64,000 nucleotides of DNA from Persicimonas caeni (lineage in GTDB: Bacteria; Myxococcota_A; Bradymonadia; Bradymonadales; Bradymonadaceae): assembly GCF_006517175.1 (NCBI RefSeq), contig NZ_CP041186.1, forward strand, positions 3,061,074-3,125,073, written 5' to 3'. Under the pieces are notes generated by a model. It did not search any database. It was given only the letters and a program-made list of their open reading frames with translations, and was not told the DNA's origin. Below are positions 39,318 to 48,267 of this stretch, one piece after another. How positions within the stretch are numbered: position 1 is the stretch's first letter; each line of letters opens with the position of its first letter. The position numbers and the translations under genes were made by a program.

Positions 39318-39736
39318 GCTTTTTGACCGGAATGGAAGTCGCCGCCTCGGGCTTGAGCGCCCAGCGCACTCGCCTGGACGTGACCGCCTCGAACCTGGCC
39401 AACGCCGAGACCACGCGCACCGCCGAGGGCGGGCCGTACCAGCGCCGCCAGGTCATCTTCGAAGCCCGGCGCGCCGAAGACTTCGGCCGCCAGCTCGACG
39501 GCGCCGTGCGCCGCGTGGACGTCTCCGACATCGAGGTCGACGCGGTCACCCCCGGCCGGCTGGTCTACGACCCGGGCCACCCCGACGCCGACCTCGAAGG
39601 CTACGTGCAGATGCCCAACGTCGACGTGGTCGAAGAGATGACCGAGATGGTCATGGCCTCGCGCAGCTACGAGGCCAACGCCACGTCGTTCGAAACCCTC
39701 AAGAATATGGCGCAACGCGCCCTGTCGATCGGGTGA
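39314..39736 (+). CDS. flgC: Flagellar basal-body rod protein FlgC
   Basis: The 140-residue protein opens SFLTGMEVAASGLSAQRTRL with the VTASNLANAETT motif. The C-terminus has the usual PNVDVVEEMTEMVMASRSYEAN. It builds the proximal rod with FlgB. The start overlaps the flgB stop (ATGA). Confidence 0.96.
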   Translation: MSFLTGMEVAASGLSAQRTRLDVTASNLANAETTRTAEGGPYQRRQVIFEARRAEDFGRQLDGAVRRVDVSDIEVDAVTPGRLVYDPGHPDADLEGYVQMPNVDVVEEMTEMVMASRSYEANATSFETLKNMAQRALSIG

Positions 39737-39813
39737 ATGGTGAAGGCGCCGCTGACCTGAAACGCCTTCGCCAAACGCAGCACAAAGAGCAGCACCCTTG
39801 AAAGGAACCAACA

Positions 39814-40110
39814 ATGGCAATCAACCCCATAGCTCACCCGGACCGGATCGCCGCCGCGACCCAGCAAACGCGGGTCGAGAAGGCCTCGCCGGACAAGTTC
39901 ACCGAACTGCTGGCCGAGGGCATCGACAAGGCGAACCAGAAGGTCATCGAGGGCGACCAGCAGGTCGAGCGGATGGTCGAGACGCAGGGCGCCAACCTTC
40001 ACGAGACGATGATCGCGCTCGAGAAGGCCGATATCGCCACGCGGCTGACCGCCAAAATCGGCCAGAAGCTGGTGCAAGCTTATAAAGAAGTCAGCCGGAT
40101 GCAGGTGTAA
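39814..40110 (+). CDS. fliE: Flagellar hook-basal body protein FliE
   Basis: The 98-residue protein contains FTELLAEGIDKANQKVIEGD and the C-terminal signature LHETMIALEKADIATRLTAKIGQKLVQAY of FliE, which links the MS ring to the rod. AAAGGA ribosome site. Four bases separate it from fliF. Confidence 0.94.
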   Translation: MAINPIAHPDRIAAATQQTRVEKASPDKFTELLAEGIDKANQKVIEGDQQVERMVETQGANLHETMIALEKADIATRLTAKIGQKLVQAYKEVSRMQV

Positions 40111-40113
40111 TCA

Positions 40114-41793
40114 ATGGAGCGTCTGGCGCGATTTCGCGAACAACTCGCCGAGACCTTCGGCCGACTGTCGCTGCCCCAGAAGGTGGGGCTGGCTGCCGTC
40201 TCCTTGCTCACCATCGCTGCGCTGCTGTGGATCACCCTGTCGGCGACGGGGGAGCCGCATCGCACGCTGTATAGCGACCTGACCGAGGAGACCGCCTCCA
40301 AGATCGTGGCCGAGCTCGAGGCCCAGCAAATTCCCTACGAGCTGCGGGGCCCCACGACCATCACCGTGCCTCGCGACCGGCTGTACGACGCCCGGCTGCA
40401 CCTGGCCGGGGTGGGCCTGCCCGACGAAGAGGGCGCCGGCTACGAGTTGTTCGACGAGGCCGAGTTCGGCATGACCTCGTTCACCCAGAAGGTCAACTAC
40501 CAGCGCGCCCTGGAGAACGAGCTCGCCCGCACCATTCGCTCCATCGCCTCGGTGCGCGCCGCGCGCGTCCACCTGGTGATGCCCGAAGACGCGCTGTTCG
40601 AAGACGAACAAAAAGACCCCACCGCCTCGGTCGTGTTGAGCCTGCGCGCCGGACGCGCGCCCGAAGAGGCCCAGATTCGCAGCATTCGCTACCTGGTGGC
40701 CTCGGCCGTCGAGGGGCTCGACCCCAGCCAGGTCACCCTGGTCGACGACAACGGCAGCCTGCTCGCCCGCGGCAGCGGCGACATGGCCATGGACGGCGGT
40801 GGCAGCCACTACGAGATGGGCCGCAAGCTCGAAGACGACCTCGAGCGTCGCCTCAAGACGCTCTTGGCCCCGCTGGTCGGCCCCGAGCACGTGCGCATCT
40901 CGGTCAACGCCGAGATCGACACCGCCCAGGTGCGCGAGACCAGCGAGGAGTACGACCCCGAGAAGACCGCCGTGCGCAGCGAGAAGCGCAGCGAAGAGAC
41001 CCGCCTGCAGGGCGGTGACCAGGCCGCCGGCGCCCCCGGCGCGGCCACCAACCTGCCCGGCCGCCAGAACGCCCAGGTCGGCGCCGAGACGAGCAGCTCG
41101 ACGGTCGCCGACGAGGTCGTCAACTACGAGGTCTCCAAGAAGGTGCGCAGCGTCACCCAGACCGGCTTTGGCATCAAGCGCCTGTCGGTGGCCGTCGTGC
41201 TCGACGAGGGACTCGAGAAGGCCGCCGGCGCTGCTGGTGGGAAGGGTGAGGAGGCGCAAGAGGGTGAGGAAGGCGAGGAGGCCGAAGAAGGCGAAGACGC
41301 CGCCGCGGCGGCCGCGGTCGCCGCGCTGCCGAGCCAAGAGCGCGTCGAAGCGCTGGTCAAAAGCGCCATTGGATTCGACGCCGAGCGCGGCGACCAGGTC
41401 CAGGTCGCCTACGAGACCTTCCGACCGCTGAACGTCTCCGGCGAGCCGGAGCCGGCCTGGTACCTGGCCCCCGATTTCCTGTTGGTCCTGGCCCGCTACT
41501 TGGTGCTCCTGGCGCTGGGCCTGGCCCTGCTCCTCTTCGTGGTCCGCCCCATCGTGGCTGCGCTGCGCGGCGAGGACAAAGAAGAGGTCGAGGAAGCCGA
41601 CGTCGAGTTCGTCGGCCGCACCGTCGCCGAGCTCGAGGCCGAGTACGGCGAGATCGAAGCCGAGTTCAGCCCCGCCGGCGAGCTCAGCGAGCACTACGAG
41701 CAACTGCGCGCCGAGGTCATGGAGCTTGGCCAAAGCGACGTCGATAAGACCGGTCAGGTCATTCGACAGTGGATTCGCATGGATAACGCCTGA
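40114..41793 (+). CDS. fliF: Flagellar MS-ring protein FliF
   Basis: The 559-residue protein has a transmembrane helix at about residues 28-47 and another at 451-475. Between them lie the ring-building motifs: LYSDLTEETASKIVAELEA, YDARLHLAGVGLP, FTQKVNYQRALENELARTI and VRAARVHLVMPE. The C-terminal cytoplasmic tail (ending GQVIRQWIRMDNA) would bind FliG. An acidic/Ala-rich segment at ~370-405 (EEGEEAEEGEDAAAAAAV) is expanded. Confidence 0.96.
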   Translation: MERLARFREQLAETFGRLSLPQKVGLAAVSLLTIAALLWITLSATGEPHRTLYSDLTEETASKIVAELEAQQIPYELRGPTTITVPRDRLYDARLHLAGVGLPDEEGAGYELFDEAEFGMTSFTQKVNYQRALENELARTIRSIASVRAARVHLVMPEDALFEDEQKDPTASVVLSLRAGRAPEEAQIRSIRYLVASAVEGLDPSQVTLVDDNGSLLARGSGDMAMDGGGSHYEMGRKLEDDLERRLKTLLAPLVGPEHVRISVNAEIDTAQVRETSEEYDPEKTAVRSEKRSEETRLQGGDQAAGAPGAATNLPGRQNAQVGAETSSSTVADEVVNYEVSKKVRSVTQTGFGIKRLSVAVVLDEGLEKAAGAAGGKGEEAQEGEEGEEAEEGEDAAAAAAVAALPSQERVEALVKSAIGFDAERGDQVQVAYETFRPLNVSGEPEPAWYLAPDFLLVLARYLVLLALGLALLLFVVRPIVAALRGEDKEEVEEADVEFVGRTVAELEAEYGEIEAEFSPAGELSEHYEQLRAEVMELGQSDVDKTGQVIRQWIRMDNA

Positions 41794-41807
41794 CCCACGA
41801 GAGAACG

Positions 41808-42836
41808 ATGGCCAACAACCCCAATTTCGAAGCCGTACCGCCCAAAGGATCGGGCATTCGCAAGGCGTGCATCCTGGTGCTGGCGCTGGGCGACCAGCTC
41901 GCCCGCGAGGTGTTCACCCGCCTGAACGAAAAGGAGATCCGCCAGTTGGGCCGCGCCGCCGCCAACCTCGAGGACGTCACCCCGCGCGAGCTGCTCGAGG
42001 TGCTCACCGAGTTCAAGCACATCTTCCAGGGCGGCTGGATCCCGTCGGCGGGCGCCGGCAGCGCCTTCCAACTGATGGCCGAGCGCGTGCTCGGCGAAGA
42101 GCGCGCCCGCGACCTGTTGACGACCACGCGCCAGACCGACCCCTTCGAGGAGTGCAACACCGTGCCGCCCAAGCAGCTCGCCGCCCTGCTCGGCCGCGAG
42201 CACCCGCAGACCGCGGCCATCGTCTTGCGCTCCATCGACGCGGAGCACGCCTCCAAGACGCTCAACGAGATGCCCGCCGAGCAGGCCTCCGAGCTGGTCT
42301 ACCGCATCGCGCACCTGTCCGAGCCCTCCGAAGAGATTCGCCGCGACATCGGCGACTCGTTGGCCGAGGAGCTGCGCTACCTGCCCGGCCGCGGCGCCGA
42401 CGGCGAGGAGGAGTTCGACCCCCAGCAGCACGCCATCGACCTGCTCAAGGGTCTGTCGCGCGAGAACACCGACCAGATCTTCGAGCACCTGCAGTCGCGC
42501 AGCAGCGACTTTGCCGGCGACCTTCGCAGCAAGTTGTTCATCTTCGACGACCTGGTCGCCCTCGACTCGCGCTCGATGCAGCAGCTGCTTCGCGAGGTCG
42601 ACTCGCGCAAGCTCGCCGTGGCCATGAAGGGCGCGCCCGAAGACCTGCAAAACCTCATCTACGCCAGCATGTCGTCGCGCGCCGCCGACATGTTGCGCGA
42701 CGACCTCGAGGCGATGGGCCCGACGCCGCTGTCGGAGGTCGAAGACGCCCAGGAGGCGATCGTCGCGGTGGCGCTGCGTATGGAAGAAGAAGGGGTGCTG
42801 AGCATCCCGAGAGGAGGCGACAGTGAGTTTGTTTGA
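41808..42836 (+). CDS. fliG: Flagellar motor switch protein FliG
   Basis: The 342-residue protein has the EHPQTAAIVLRSIDAEHASKTL motif of the middle domain. The C-terminal torque helix is IFDDLVALDSRSMQQLLREVDSRKLAVAM, with the charged residues that meet the stator. It ends DAQEAIVAVALRMEEEGVLSIPRGG. It overlaps fliH by 14 bases. Confidence 0.96.
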   Translation: MANNPNFEAVPPKGSGIRKACILVLALGDQLAREVFTRLNEKEIRQLGRAAANLEDVTPRELLEVLTEFKHIFQGGWIPSAGAGSAFQLMAERVLGEERARDLLTTTRQTDPFEECNTVPPKQLAALLGREHPQTAAIVLRSIDAEHASKTLNEMPAEQASELVYRIAHLSEPSEEIRRDIGDSLAEELRYLPGRGADGEEEFDPQQHAIDLLKGLSRENTDQIFEHLQSRSSDFAGDLRSKLFIFDDLVALDSRSMQQLLREVDSRKLAVAMKGAPEDLQNLIYASMSSRAADMLRDDLEAMGPTPLSEVEDAQEAIVAVALRMEEEGVLSIPRGGDSEFV

Positions 42837-43632
42837 TTCCCCGTCCGACGACGTCCAGCTGATCAACTTCGACGAGGAGGACGCCGCCGAGTCGATCGAG
42901 TCGGTCAACTTCATCCAACTGGCCGGCGCGGCTCGTCACGGCCAGCCCCACGGGCTGGCGAACGTGCCGAGCGTGCCGAAGGCCGGCGAGCACGCCCACC
43001 TGGGCGAGCGCTCCTCGTTCGTCGAGGACGCCGAGGCGCACCTCGACGCGCGTCTGCAGGCGAGCTTCGAGGACGGCTACCGCGAAGGACTGGCCGAGGG
43101 CCAAGCCCAGGCCGAGCAGATGGCCGCCCAGCTCGACGAGCGCGTCGACGCGGCCATGCGCCACGCGCTCGACCAACTCGCCGCGCTGGAGCGGGCCTGC
43201 GATGCGCGGGTGCGCCAGGTGTCGGTCGTCCTGGGCCGCGCGTTCGCCGAACAGATCTTGGCGCGCGAGTTGCGTGACCACGACGGGCTGTTCGACGTGG
43301 CCACCGACGCGATTCGCCGGGCCAGCGGGCTGGGCAAGATCACGGTCAACGCCCACCCCGACGCCGTCGAGATGCTCGAAGAGCACCTGGACATGCTCCG
43401 GCGCATGCACCCGGACGGCTCGGGCGTGGTGCTGCAATCCGACCCCACCCTCGACTACGGCGACCTGCGCCTGATGGCCGAGGGCGGCCAGATCGAGAGT
43501 GTCCTCGAAGACCGCCTCGACCGGCTCGCCGCGCGCGCCGAGTTCGAGATGGCCGAAGATCCCAGCGTGGGGCTGGGCGACGAGGCGACCTCGCCGCTCG
43601 ACACTGCCTCTGGACCTGACGAGGTGCTCTGA
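42823..43632 (+). CDS. fliH: Flagellar export apparatus stator protein FliH
   Basis: The 269-residue protein starts at a GTG (SLFDSPSDDVQL), inside fliG. The N-terminal part is acidic; the middle contains the DARLQASFEDGYREGLAEGQ repeat-type helix with Gly-spaced motifs. The C-terminal domain (VSVVLGRAFAEQILARE, GSGVVLQSDPTLDYGDLRL) is typical. It regulates the FliI ATPase. Confidence 0.9.
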   Translation: MSLFDSPSDDVQLINFDEEDAAESIESVNFIQLAGAARHGQPHGLANVPSVPKAGEHAHLGERSSFVEDAEAHLDARLQASFEDGYREGLAEGQAQAEQMAAQLDERVDAAMRHALDQLAALERACDARVRQVSVVLGRAFAEQILARELRDHDGLFDVATDAIRRASGLGKITVNAHPDAVEMLEEHLDMLRRMHPDGSGVVLQSDPTLDYGDLRLMAEGGQIESVLEDRLDRLAARAEFEMAEDPSVGLGDEATSPLDTASGPDEVL

Positions 43633-45041
43633 TGGGACTCGACCGCATCATCGACACGCTCGGCAACCTCGATACCCTGCGTTATGTCGGCAAGGTGACC
43701 CGCGTGGTGGGCATGATGGTCGAGGGCGTCATGCCCAACGCCAGCATCGGCGCGACCTGCCAACTCGAGCCGCCCAACGCCCCGCCGGTGCTCGCCGAGG
43801 TCGTCGGCCTCAAAGACGGCAAGGTGATCATGATGCCGCTGGGCCCGCGCCGCGGGCTGACGGTGGGCACGCGCATGACGATGGCCTCCGGACAAGCCGC
43901 CCTGCAGGTCGGCCCGGGGTGTCTTGGCCGCGTGCTCGACGGGCTGGGGCGCCCCATCGACGAGAAGGGCCCGCTCGACGACGTCGACCAAATCCCGCTG
44001 GCCCGCGAGCCGATCAACCCACTTCGCCGAAGCGCCATCGACCGACCCATGGACTTCGGGATCCGCGCGATCAACGGGCTTCTGACCATCGGCGAGGGCC
44101 AGCGCGTGACCGTGATGGCGGGCACGGGCGTGGGCAAGAGCACGCTGCTGGGAATGATGGCCCGCAACGCGCGCGCCGACGTGGTCGTCGTGGCGCTTAT
44201 CGGCGAGCGTGGCCGCGAGGTCCAGGAGTTCGTCGAGCGCGACCTGCAGCTTTCGAACGTGTCGGCCGACCGCGTGACCGTGGTCGCCGCCACCAGCGAC
44301 GAGTCGGCCGCGCTCAGGCTTCGCGCCGCGTTCACCGCCACGGCCATCGCCGAGCACTTTCGCAACCACGGAAAGCGCGTGCTGCTCCTGATGGACAGCC
44401 TCACGCGCGTGGTCATGGCCCAGCGCGAGATCGGGCTGTCGGTGGGCGAGCCGCCCGCCCAGCGCGGCTATCCGCCCAGCGCCTTTGCGATCATCCCCAG
44501 CCTGCTCGAGCGCGCCGGCACCAACGAGCGCGGCAGCATCACCGCCGTCTACACCACGCTCATCCAGGGCGAAGACGAAGAAGACCCGGTCGCCGACGCG
44601 GTGCGCGGCACCGTCGACGGCCACATCGTGCTGTCGCGCCGACTGGCCGAGGCGGGCCAATACCCCGCCATCGACGTCGCGCGCAGCCTCAGCCGCGTGA
44701 TGCCCCAGATCTCCGAGCCGGAGCACCAGCAGGCCGGCCGCGAGTTTCGCACCCTACTCAACGACTTCCGCGAGGTCGACGACCTGATGAGCCTGGGCGC
44801 CTATCAGAAGGGCTCGAACCCGCGCTACGACCGCGCGCTCGAGATGGCCGGCTCGCTGCGCGGCTATATCAGCCAGCGCCCCGACGAGGTCGTCTCGGTC
44901 GACACGGCCATCGACGAGCTGCACGAGGTCATCCACCTGGCCGACAGCGCCCAGGTACAAGCTGAACCGAAAACCCAGCGGCGCTCGTTTCGCCGCCACC
45001 CCTCCAAGACTTACCAAACCGCCGAGGAGCAACTGTCATGA
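43632..45041 (+). CDS. fliI: Flagellum-specific ATP synthase FliI
   Basis: The 469-residue protein has Walker A (AGTGVGKST, ~163-171), the FliI segment IGERGREVQEF, Walker B (RVLLLMDSLTRVVMAQREIG) and PPAQRGYPPSAFAIIPSLLERAG. It powers type III export and unfolds cargo. Start and stop overlap neighbours by one and four bases, showing tight coupling. Confidence 0.97.
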   Translation: MGLDRIIDTLGNLDTLRYVGKVTRVVGMMVEGVMPNASIGATCQLEPPNAPPVLAEVVGLKDGKVIMMPLGPRRGLTVGTRMTMASGQAALQVGPGCLGRVLDGLGRPIDEKGPLDDVDQIPLAREPINPLRRSAIDRPMDFGIRAINGLLTIGEGQRVTVMAGTGVGKSTLLGMMARNARADVVVVALIGERGREVQEFVERDLQLSNVSADRVTVVAATSDESAALRLRAAFTATAIAEHFRNHGKRVLLLMDSLTRVVMAQREIGLSVGEPPAQRGYPPSAFAIIPSLLERAGTNERGSITAVYTTLIQGEDEEDPVADAVRGTVDGHIVLSRRLAEAGQYPAIDVARSLSRVMPQISEPEHQQAGREFRTLLNDFREVDDLMSLGAYQKGSNPRYDRALEMAGSLRGYISQRPDEVVSVDTAIDELHEVIHLADSAQVQAEPKTQRRSFRRHPSKTYQTAEEQLS

Positions 45042-45760
45042 CCAACTCGAATCTGCAGAAACTAATCGCGTTGAGCAGCCGTTGGCGGCTGTTGGTCGTC
45101 GGCCTGGCCGTCGGCGCCCTGCTGGCCACCGCCGTAGCGGCCGTCGCCCAAACGACCGACGAGCAACCGAGCGCCGGCGGGTTCGGCGAAGACCTGCGCC
45201 AGAAGAAGGCCGCTCTCGAGAAGCGCGAGAAGGAAATCGACAAGCGCTCCAAGGAGGTCGACAAGCTCGCCGCCGAGCTCAAAAAGCGCGAGGCCGAGCT
45301 CGACGCGAAGGTGCGTGAGTTCAACAAGAAGCGCGCCGAGGAGATGCAGGCCCAGGAGCAGGAGAAGAAGGCCGAGGAGAAGCAGCAGGCCGGCGCCGAG
45401 AAAGGTGCGGAGCCCCAAGGGAAAGAGCAGAAGGGACAGGGGAAAAAAGAGAAAGAGCAAAACGGGGCCAAGGCGGGTCAGACGCAGCAGGGAGCTAACC
45501 AGCAGGCCAACCAACCAGCCAATCAGCAGGCGGGCAAGCCGGGCGTCGACCCCAAGAAGATCGACGAGCTGGCCAAGAAGGTCAAAGCGATGAAGCCGGC
45601 CGCCGCCGCCGCGCTGTTCGGCGAGCTCGAGCCGGCGCTGGCCGTGGCGGTCTACGAGACGATCGACGCGCGCAGCAGCGGCAAGATCTTGAACAAAATG
45701 CCGCCCAACCTCGCCGCTCGCCTCAGCGAGAAGATGGTGCGGGGAGGAGGCGCGCAGTGA
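45038..45760 (+). CDS. MotE-like coiled-coil protein in the fliJ position
   Basis: The 240-residue protein has one N-terminal transmembrane helix (~17-38). A long charged coiled coil (residues ~52-120) and a Gln/Asn/Lys-rich linker (~120-180) follow. It ends in a domain resembling the MgtE N-terminal/MotE type (KKVKAMKPAAAAALFGELEP, SSGKILNKMPPNLAARLSEKM). MotE stabilises the stator protein MotC or motor components in the periplasm. It lies where fliJ usually lies, between fliI and fliK, and shares coiled-coil character with FliJ, but the membrane helix argues for MotE. Confidence 0.75.
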   Translation: MTNSNLQKLIALSSRWRLLVVGLAVGALLATAVAAVAQTTDEQPSAGGFGEDLRQKKAALEKREKEIDKRSKEVDKLAAELKKREAELDAKVREFNKKRAEEMQAQEQEKKAEEKQQAGAEKGAEPQGKEQKGQGKKEKEQNGAKAGQTQQGANQQANQPANQQAGKPGVDPKKIDELAKKVKAMKPAAAAALFGELEPALAVAVYETIDARSSGKILNKMPPNLAARLSEKMVRGGGAQ

Positions 45761-47454
45761 AGCTGAACTTCGAGGCCATGTTTGCGGGGGTGTCGGCGGC
45801 CGGCAAGGCCGGCAAGGCCGGACAAGCCGGTCAGACTGGCCAGGCTGGTCAGGCCGGCAAGGCAAGCCCGGCGGCGAGCGAGTTCAGCGCGCTGCTCGAC
45901 GCCATTCGCGCCGGCAAGGTGGCCCACAAGTTCAGCGAGACGATGCCCCAGGCAGCTCCGGAGGCCGAAGGCGACGCGACGCCACATCAGACCGCGCCGC
46001 AGGCCGCCGGGGAGATTCGCGCCCGACTCGGCGCCGCCAAACGCGGCCATGCGCCGACGCAGACGCCCCATGCGCTTGGGCCTGCTACCAGGGCTGGAAG
46101 CCCTGCCTCCAATGGGCTTCCTCGCCCTCCTTCGGAGGCAGACCTTCCAGGTCTGGTCGCTACTACCAGGGCTGGAAGCCCTGCCTCCAATGGGCTTCCT
46201 CGCCCTCCTTTGGAGGCAGACCTTCCAGGTCTGGTCACTCAAACGCACGCTCCTGCTAACAGGGCTGGAAGCCCTGCCTCCAATGAGCTGGCCGCCAAAG
46301 CACACGCTCCTGTTACCAGGGCTGGAAGCCCTGCCTCCAATGGGCTTGCACACCCGCCTTTGGAGGCAGACCTTCCAGGTCTGGTCACCCATACGCACGC
46401 TCCTGCTAACAGGGCTGGAAGCCCTGCCTCCGAAGAGTTGGTCGCCGAAACCCCGCACACGGCGGACCCGGACCAATTTTCCGACGCCCTGAAAAATCTG
46501 CCCATCCCCCCGGAAGCGACGCCCCAGCAGCCGGCGGCCGCGCCGGTCGACGCCGCGGACGTCCAGGTCGTCGCAGAGCCCGCCGAGACGCCGCGTGAGC
46601 CCCTTCCCGCACAAAAAGAAAGTTTTTTGCGCGTGTCGGATCGCCAATTGCAATGGCCTAAGACCGAGCAAAAAGCCCGACCCGACGCGATGCCGCAGGC
46701 GAACGTCGCGGGTGATGGAGAAGCTGCCCCGCAACTGAGCGAGCAGCAACCGAGCAAGCCGCAGGCGAGCAAGCAGGCGGCCGAGACCCGAGAAGACGCG
46801 ATGCAGACTGCCGAGACCCAACAGACCAAGCCCCAAACCGAGAAGACCTCGGCGACGGCGCAGTCTGCGAGTGAGTCGACGCAGCAACAGCATTCGCAGC
46901 AGCAACCGCAGCAGAATCAGCACAACCAGCACAACAAGCTGCCTCTGCCCGGGCTCGAGCGCATGATGCAGAACCTGCCGCGTGGGCAGGCCCAGGCGCC
47001 CCAGGCGCCGGTGGCCTCGCGATTCGACGCGCCTCTAGTCGCCCCCGAGGCGATGGCCGAGCGTATCCGAATCGCCACCACGCGCGACGGCGGCGAGGCT
47101 CGCTTCGCCGTCGATACGCCCGACGGTCGTCAGATCGAGGTCGAGCTGAAGGTCCGTAACTCGACCGCCGAGCTGACCCTGCGCGGTGAGTCCGACGAGA
47201 TGCTTCGTCATATGGAGCGCACCGCCAAAGAACTGACCCGCGCGCTGCGCGATTCGGGACTGCAGACCGGTTCGGTCAGCGTCGAGTCGCAGAGCCCGCA
47301 GACCGGTCAGGGACGCGACGGGCGCAAAGAGGCGCATAACCCATCGGGTCATAAGGCCACGTCGGGCGCGCCCGGTGAGGGCCGCGAAGCCGGCGACGGT
47401 GCGCCCAGCGCGCCGCGCAAGAATCACGACGGTCTCGTGTACGTCGTTGCATAA
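45757..47454 (+). CDS. fliK: Flagellar hook-length control protein FliK with repeat-derived insert
   Basis: The 565-residue protein has a long low-complexity N-terminal part, as expected of the FliK ruler. The C-terminal domain (residues ~425-510: AMAERIRIATTRDGGEARFAV, IEVELKVRNSTAELTL, MERTAKELTRALRDSG) matches the FliK switch domain that resets export specificity. Residues ~111-226 are encoded by a DNA palindrome family (see repeat entry) and read RAGSPASNGLPRPP and EADLPGLV repeatedly. The insert stays in frame and should lengthen the ruler. A Gln-rich stretch follows. Confidence 0.88.
   Translation: MKLNFEAMFAGVSAAGKAGKAGQAGQTGQAGQAGKASPAASEFSALLDAIRAGKVAHKFSETMPQAAPEAEGDATPHQTAPQAAGEIRARLGAAKRGHAPTQTPHALGPATRAGSPASNGLPRPPSEADLPGLVATTRAGSPASNGLPRPPLEADLPGLVTQTHAPANRAGSPASNELAAKAHAPVTRAGSPASNGLAHPPLEADLPGLVTHTHAPANRAGSPASEELVAETPHTADPDQFSDALKNLPIPPEATPQQPAAAPVDAADVQVVAEPAETPREPLPAQKESFLRVSDRQLQWPKTEQKARPDAMPQANVAGDGEAAPQLSEQQPSKPQASKQAAETREDAMQTAETQQTKPQTEKTSATAQSASESTQQQHSQQQPQQNQHNQHNKLPLPGLERMMQNLPRGQAQAPQAPVASRFDAPLVAPEAMAERIRIATTRDGGEARFAVDTPDGRQIEVELKVRNSTAELTLRGESDEMLRHMERTAKELTRALRDSGLQTGSVSVESQSPQTGQGRDGRKEAHNPSGHKATSGAPGEGREAGDGAPSAPRKNHDGLVYVVA
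46087..46433 (+). repeat. Palindromic DNA repeats inside fliK
   Basis: Five left arms start at about 46087, 46165, 46258, 46315 and 46408, and three inverted right arms at about 46131, 46210 and 46360. Each arm of about 26 bases carries ACCAG, a mini-hairpin around TGGAA, and TGCCTCCAA. The mini-hairpin stems covary: GGGC/GCCC in the left arms and GACC/GGTC in the right arms. Related arms occur outside genes at 57053-57127. All copies preserve the fliK frame. Confidence 0.82.
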
Positions 47455-47459
47455 ACCTT

Positions 47460-47551
47460 CGGTGCGAGGGCCCTGCCCTCTTCCACGAGCGCTGGAAGCA
47501 CTCGCACCGATTTTTTGGGTGCGAGGGCAACTCTAGCCTCGCACCGGTTTT
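47460..47551 (+). terminator. Two successive hairpins between fliK and flgD
   Basis: The first (47460-47518) pairs GGTGCGAG with CTCGCACC around a smaller hairpin and is followed by GATTTTTT. The second (47518-47551) pairs GGTGCGAGG with CCTCGCACC and is followed by GGTTTT. They may terminate or attenuate transcription before flgD and flgE. Confidence 0.72.
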
Positions 47552-47560
47552 GGAGAACGC

Positions 47561-48229
47561 ATGAAGATCGACAACGCCAGCGCCGCCCAGCAGAGCCAGG
47601 CCAATTCGGCCAGCCAGCGTCCGCCGGACCAGATGGGCAAAGAGGAGTTTCTGAAGCTGCTCACCATGCAGCTCGCCCATCAGGACCCGCTCAATCCGAT
47701 GGACAACCAGAAATTCGTCACCCAGCTCAGCCAGCTGGCCAGCGTCGAGCGCCTCGAGAACCTGTCGATGGCGATGAACAACATGGCGATGGCCCAGTCG
47801 GCCAACACCAGCGCGCAGGTCGTCAGCTTTATCGGCAAGTCGGTGCGGATCGGCTCCAACGAGTTCGAGATGCAAGGCGGCGAAGCGGCCCAGGAGATCG
47901 GCTTTTCGGTCCCCGAGGACGCCGCGCGCGTCGAGGTCACCATCAAGGACAAAGACGGCAACGTCGTTCGGACCATCGAGATGGGCGGCTGCGACAAAGG
48001 CGAGCATGCGGTCGAGTGGGACGGCCTGGCCGACGACGGAACCCCCGTCGACGACGGCGACTACACCTTCGACGTCAAAGCATACGACAGCGAAGACGAA
48101 GAGATGGCCGCCAGCGAAGAGGTCGAGCGCACCGTCAAGGGCGTGACCTTCAACGGCGGCTTCCCGCAACTGTTGATCGGCGACGACAAGTCCGTCCCCC
48201 TGGGACAGGTCAAAGAAGTCCGCGAATAG
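47561..48229 (+). CDS. flgD: Flagellar hook cap protein FlgD
   Basis: The 222-residue protein has the N-terminal FlgD signature (MGKEEFLKLLTMQLAHQDPL, MDNQKFVTQLSQLASVERL). The C-terminal FlgD_ig/tudor-like region contains VVRTIEMGGCDKGEHAVEWDG and GDYTFDVKA. It caps the growing hook. The start ATG lies ten bases after the second hairpin and has GGAG upstream. Confidence 0.96.
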   Translation: MKIDNASAAQQSQANSASQRPPDQMGKEEFLKLLTMQLAHQDPLNPMDNQKFVTQLSQLASVERLENLSMAMNNMAMAQSANTSAQVVSFIGKSVRIGSNEFEMQGGEAAQEIGFSVPEDAARVEVTIKDKDGNVVRTIEMGGCDKGEHAVEWDGLADDGTPVDDGDYTFDVKAYDSEDEEMAASEEVERTVKGVTFNGGFPQLLIGDDKSVPLGQVKEVRE

Positions 48230-48267
48230 AACCCCTGAACCCCTTAATTTAGCTCCCCGGTGCAAAT

